Below, piece by piece: positions 41,200-42,406 of a DNA stretch of 42,406 nt. Origin of the DNA: Vicinamibacteria bacterium (GTDB lineage: Bacteria; Acidobacteriota; Vicinamibacteria; Fen-336; JAGNNV01); the NCBI GenBank assembly GCA_019694155.1, contig JAIBCN010000190.1:1-42406 (forward strand), given 5' to 3'. Each line of letters begins with the position of its first letter. The stretch's first letter is position 1. Under the pieces are notes generated by a model. The model was not told the origin of the DNA. It was given only the letters and a program-made list of their open reading frames with translations, and did not search any database. A program made the position numbers and the translations under genes.

Positions 41200-42396
41200 A
41201 TGCCTGACACCCTGTACCGCGCGGCGTTCGTCCTGCCCGTGGCCTCGCCGCCGATCCGCGATGGTTTCGTCGCGGTGCGGGATGGCGTCGTCATCGGAGT
41301 GGGGCCGATCGGCGAGCGGCCGCCCGCGGGGGAAGGCGCCGAGGTCGATCTCGGGTCCGTGATCCTCATGCCCGGCTTCGTCAATGCCCACACCCATCTC
41401 GAGCTGTCGCACCTCGAGGGTGCTTTGAACGGCGAACGCGGCTTCGTGACCTGGATCGAAGACCAGCTTCGGGTGCGCGCCGAGCGTCCGGCGGACGAGG
41501 CTTCGGCCGGCATCCAAAAGGCCATCGCCTTTCTTCTGGCCTCCGGCACGGCCGCGGTCGCCGACGTGTCCAACTCGCTCGCCACGGCAGGTCCCCTGCG
41601 CGAATCGGGGCTTCACGCGCTGGTTCTCCACGAGATTCTGGGCTTCGATCCCACCAAGGCGGACCGCGTGCTCGACCAGACCAGGGCCGCGCGGGCTCCC
41701 CTTCTCGAGACAGGATCAGCCGTCTTTCGCATCGAGGTCGCCGCTCACGCTCCTCATTCCATCTCCCGCGAGCTGTTCGCCCTTCTCATCGCTGATGGGG
41801 GTGTGAAGTCGATTCACGTGGCGGAGTCGCGCGCGGAAGATGACTTTCTGCGAGACGGCTCCGGCGATTGGCGAGGCTTCCTCGACCGGCGGGTCGGTCC
41901 CGTCGCGTTCACCGCGCCCGGGACCACGCCCGTCCGCTACCTCGATGCTCTGGGCGTGCTCCGGCCCGGCCTGCTCGCCGTGCACTGCGTCCGCGTCGAT
42001 GAGAGCGACGCCAGGCTCCTGGCCGCGCGGGGCGCCGTCGCGGTGCTGTGCCCCCGCAGCAACGAGTTCCTGGGGAACGGCGTACCGCCCCTGGCCCTGC
42101 TGCTCAGCAGCGGCGTTTCGCTGGCGCTCGGGACGGATTCCCTCGCGAGTTGCGCGTCACTCGATGTTCTCGAAGACGCCCGGTTCCTCGCGCGCCGGTT
42201 TCCACGCGTTCCGGGAGCCGCGATTCTCCATGCCCTGACCCGGGGGGGCGCCGTCGCCCTCGGTTTCGAGGATCTCGGTGAGATCCGCGCGGGTAGCCGG
42301 GCCCGATTCGCGGCCGTCGGGTTCGAGGGCGGGCCGCCCGCCGATCCCCTCGCGTTCGTGCTCAACGAGGCGGTTCCCGCCCGGGGAGTCGCGTGA
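41200..42396 (+). CDS. Amidohydrolase, aminofutalosine/SAH deaminase-like
   Basis: A 398-residue cytoplasmic amidohydrolase of the branch containing SAH/MTA deaminases, guanine deaminase-like enzymes and aminofutalosine deaminase. Metal and catalytic residues are His64 and His66 (NAHTHLELSHLEG), His206 and Glu209 (HVAES), and Asp313 (LGTDSLAS); HAPHS at about 183-187 is also typical. HTHLELS and the short length (about 400) fit the menaquinone futalosine-pathway deaminase somewhat better than SAH deaminase, but the assignment is by resemblance. The stop TGA overlaps a following ATG (TGATG), so another gene is coupled downstream and runs off the window. Confidence 0.85.
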   Translation: MPDTLYRAAFVLPVASPPIRDGFVAVRDGVVIGVGPIGERPPAGEGAEVDLGSVILMPGFVNAHTHLELSHLEGALNGERGFVTWIEDQLRVRAERPADEASAGIQKAIAFLLASGTAAVADVSNSLATAGPLRESGLHALVLHEILGFDPTKADRVLDQTRAARAPLLETGSAVFRIEVAAHAPHSISRELFALLIADGGVKSIHVAESRAEDDFLRDGSGDWRGFLDRRVGPVAFTAPGTTPVRYLDALGVLRPGLLAVHCVRVDESDARLLAARGAVAVLCPRSNEFLGNGVPPLALLLSSGVSLALGTDSLASCASLDVLEDARFLARRFPRVPGAAILHALTRGGAVALGFEDLGEIRAGSRARFAAVGFEGGPPADPLAFVLNEAVPARGVA

Positions 42397-42406
42397 TGGC
42401 GACGCC
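42396..42406 (+). CDS. Start of a downstream gene, cut by window edge
   Basis: ATG at 42396 overlaps the amidohydrolase stop by one base (TGATG) and reads Met-Ala-Thr before the window ends. The overlap is the usual sign of translational coupling, but the product cannot be told from 11 bases. Confidence 0.35.

Overview
The window reads as a chromosomal segment of a G+C-rich bacterium (by eye about two thirds G+C), most likely an Acidobacteriota member. Three features point there: three orphan MacB/FtsX-type permeases of the acidobacterial duplicated orphan permease (ADOP) type, none beside an ATPase gene; a secreted VWA protein of the kind common in Acidobacteria; and many secreted hydrolases with signal peptides. 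This is inference from gene families, with no rRNA or marker gene in view. I see no tRNA, rRNA, insertion sequence, CRISPR array, phage gene or origin. Coding density is very high, and no gene-free stretch exceeds 300 bases.

Layout. 217-5127 (+): a phosphorelay operon of a five-PAS membrane histidine kinase, an Rcp1-like single-domain response regulator, and a REC-PAS-HisKA_2 hybrid kinase that carries an in-frame TAG and a 3' frameshift. 5137-12250 (-): an erythromycin-esterase-like protein, ADOP permease 1, a beta-lactamase-family serine hydrolase, a small membrane protein, a secreted two-repeat protein and an FMN-binding split-barrel protein. 12360-14465: a pectin unit, with pectin methylesterase (+) and PL10 pectate lyase (-) abutting tail to tail. 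14566-17108 (+): a secreted amidohydrolase, a phytanoyl-CoA dioxygenase-like enzyme and a small membrane protein. 17117-20665 (-): a complete Na+-translocating acyl-CoA (methylmalonyl-CoA) decarboxylase operon. 20818-28867: a secreted lipocalin-like protein, ADOP 2, a secreted intradiol-dioxygenase-like protein coupled to a LamG-like protein, ADOP 3 with a 23-bp operator-like palindrome, and a TauE/SafE exporter. 28878-36667: two unknown divergent genes, an XylR_N/V4R-GGDEF-EAL c-di-GMP protein, a DUF1624 membrane acyltransferase-like protein, the VWA protein and a small anchored protein. 36765-39628: a tandem duplication of a DUF4139 secreted protein. 39625-42406: an ECF sigma factor divergent from a ChrR-like cupin, then RidA, an amidohydrolase of the aminofutalosine/SAH deaminase type, and the first bases of another gene.

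How the parts fit. The genes look like an ordinary soil heterotroph's chromosome: plant polymer and aromatic breakdown at the cell surface, a sodium pump run by propionate/succinate metabolism, and several sensory outputs (phosphorelay, c-di-GMP, ECF sigma). I do not see a clearly new defence or mobile system. The most notable points are the doubly broken hybrid kinase, the DUF4139 pair, the sigma/cupin divergon, the V4R-type sensor on a GGDEF-EAL protein, the operator palindrome at ADOP 3, and convergent gene ends that almost all touch or overlap, with one structured exception.
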